Assembly: GCA_016124635.1 (NCBI GenBank)
Contig: WGNJ01000019.1
Coordinates: 215,568 to 279,567 of the forward strand
Direction of reading: 5' to 3'
Source: Alphaproteobacteria bacterium
GTDB lineage: Bacteria > Pseudomonadota > Alphaproteobacteria > Micropepsales > Micropepsaceae
DNA length: 64,000 nucleotides
The translations under genes were made by a program, and so were the position numbers. Numbering within the stretch: the stretch's first letter is position 1; each line of letters starts with the position of its first letter. The notes beneath the pieces were generated by a model. It saw only the letters and a program-made list of their open reading frames with translations, did not search any database and had not been told where the DNA came from. Shown here piece by piece: positions 63,041-64,000 of the stretch.

Positions 63041-63879
63041 GCTTGAAGGGAAGCGAGCTTTCTGTCCGTGCCGGCGGTAAGCCGATCTTGCGGCGCGCAT
63101 CGCTCGAGGTCAGGCCAGGAGAACTCGTCGCCATTGTCGGGCCAAACGGGGCCGGCAAGTCGACACTGCTCAAGGCGCTCGCGGGTGAGAATTCGAACCT
63201 ACTCGGTTCGGTCGTGCTCAACGGACGCGCCTTGAAGCATTGGCGCGCGGAAGAGATCGCCTTGCAGCGCGCGGTGCTGCCTCAGAGTCCCGGCCTCGCC
63301 TTCCCGTTTCGCGTTTGGGACGTGGTCGAGCTTGGCCGCTATCCGCTTCGTGGACTGGCATCCGGCGACGAACACCATGCGGCGATCACGGGCGCAATGG
63401 ACGCCGCGGACGTGACGCGATTTGCCGAGCGTGACTGCCGCACATTGTCGGGCGGCGAATTACACCGCGTACATTTTGCTCGAACTCTGGCACAGATCTG
63501 GGCGCCGCTACCCGACGGCCGCGCACGCTTTCTTCTGCTCGACGAACCGACGGCTGCGCTCGACCTGTCTCACCAGCATGCGATACTGGCGCGCGCGCGA
63601 GGCGTCGCGTCCGACGGCGCGGGCGTTCTCGTGGTCCTACACGACCTCAATCTCGCCGCAGCCTTTGCGGACCGCGTCGTCGTGATGGACAAGGGGGGCA
63701 TCGTCGACGCGGGAACCCCAGGGGAGACTCTGACGACGGCGCTCATTCAGTCCGTGTGGGGGGTCGAAACCGAAATCGTTCGCGATCCGGCGACGGGGCG
63801 GCCGCGGATCTACGTGCGGCCGCAAGGTATCGCCAAACTGCGCACGATCGGCGAAGCTCGTGCTTTCGCAGCGGAATAA
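63037..63879 (+). CDS. hmuV: Heme ABC transporter ATP-binding protein HmuV
   Basis: ATPase of 280 residues for heme import. Walker A is GPNGAGKST, the Q-loop is in AVLPQSPGLAFPFRVWDVVELGRYP, the signature CRTLSGGELHRVHFARTL, Walker B RFLLLDEPTAALD and the switch histidine in VVLHDLNLA. The AFPF segment after the Q-loop is typical of heme transporters. The ATG is in an ATGA overlap with hmuU. Its stop overlaps the start of the next gene (TAATG). Confidence 0.95.
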   Translation: MSLKGSELSVRAGGKPILRRASLEVRPGELVAIVGPNGAGKSTLLKALAGENSNLLGSVVLNGRALKHWRAEEIALQRAVLPQSPGLAFPFRVWDVVELGRYPLRGLASGDEHHAAITGAMDAADVTRFAERDCRTLSGGELHRVHFARTLAQIWAPLPDGRARFLLLDEPTAALDLSHQHAILARARGVASDGAGVLVVLHDLNLAAAFADRVVVMDKGGIVDAGTPGETLTTALIQSVWGVETEIVRDPATGRPRIYVRPQGIAKLRTIGEARAFAAE

Positions 63880-64000
63880 TGACGATGGCCCAAATCGAAT
63901 CCGTCGAGCGCTTGCGTTCGATCATCTCGGCGCCGCACCCGATGACCAAGGAGAAGGTGCTCGATCATCTGGACGAGCAAGCGCGGAGCTTCATTGCGCA
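63879..64000 (+). CDS. Pyridoxamine 5'-phosphate oxidase-like protein, N-terminal fragment
   Basis: Frame open to the right edge of the window. The visible 40 residues (MTMAQIESVERLRSIISAPH then TKEKVLDHLDEQARSFIA) match the N-terminus of the pyridoxamine-phosphate-oxidase-like flavin-binding proteins often found behind heme-uptake operons. The ATG at 63879 overlaps the hmuV stop; an ATG at 63885 is an alternative. It is probably the fifth gene of the hmu operon. Heme-related redox or oxygenase activity is possible but not shown. Confidence 0.7.
   Translation, partial: MTMAQIESVERLRSIISAPHPMTKEKVLDHLDEQARSFIA

Overview
The window is a 64-kb stretch of an alphaproteobacterial chromosome. Base composition is GC-rich across most of it. 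Taxon-indicative features are the murA/DUF2948/UPF0262/infA/maf/RNase G/yacG cluster, the kdsD-lptC-lptA-lptB-rpoN-hpf-ptsN cluster, the hsp20/DUF1150 pair and an hmu heme locus. Dispersed palindromic repeats of the 'GTCATGGCCGG' and 'CTCCCC...GGGGAG' kinds also point to Hyphomicrobiales (Rhizobiales) or a close relative; the genus cannot be decided from sequence reading alone. No CRISPR array, rRNA operon, insertion sequence, prophage or recognisable defence island was seen.

Layout. 1-6.6 kb: tail of an S41 peptidase, an aldo/keto reductase, a D-threonine aldolase, an isocitrate-lyase-family enzyme, then yacG, RNase E/G, maf and infA on the minus strand. 6.6-9.8 kb: low-Mr phosphatase, UPF0262, DUF2948, murA and a 59-residue protein. 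9.8-21.9 kb: msrA, tRNA-Thr, an orphan 7-TM protein, a divergent LysR/PEP-mutase-like pair, phhA, a glycerophosphodiesterase, a lipoprotein, a Rieske-AIF-type reductase, VOC proteins and an ArsR regulator, with repeat-rich gaps. 22.0-23.7 kb: a patch of visibly lower GC with orphan membrane proteins, ending at a degenerate copy of the infC 3' end. 24.4-32.3 kb: infC, thrS, two glycosyltransferases, a hydrolase, a TPR protein and queG. 32.3-42.2 kb: GST, an unusual transglycosylase, a PQQ-dehydrogenase-like propeller, coq7, gltB and gltD, all on the minus strand. 42.5-45.7 kb: uppP, an NDUFA9-like protein, tRNA-Leu and RNase D. 45.9-51.9 kb: the Kdo/LPS-export/sigma-54/PTS-Ntr cluster. 52-57.6 kb: hsp20/DUF1150, pabBC, a composite membrane/barrel protein and a glycosyltransferase. 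57.7-64 kb: TonB heme receptor divergent from hmuSTUV, then a cut-off PPOX-family gene.

Functional themes are envelope building (murA, mtgA, uppP, kdsD, lptCAB, glycosyltransferases), nitrogen assimilation and its regulation (gltBD, rpoN, ptsN), translation (infA, infC, thrS, hpf, two tRNAs, queG), stress handling (msrA, hsp20, GST) and heme-iron acquisition (hmu). Most of the window is ordinary core genome. The items most worth a second look are a transglycosylase fused to a cysteine-less HMA-like domain (33085-34299), a protein with an internal signal sequence between a 195-residue N-terminal domain and a beta-barrel (54997-56415), an infC that seems to start at AUA, the infC-tail duplicate beside a low-GC patch, a four-copy decamer array at 20364-20424, and candidate RpoH, sigma-54 and Fur sites.
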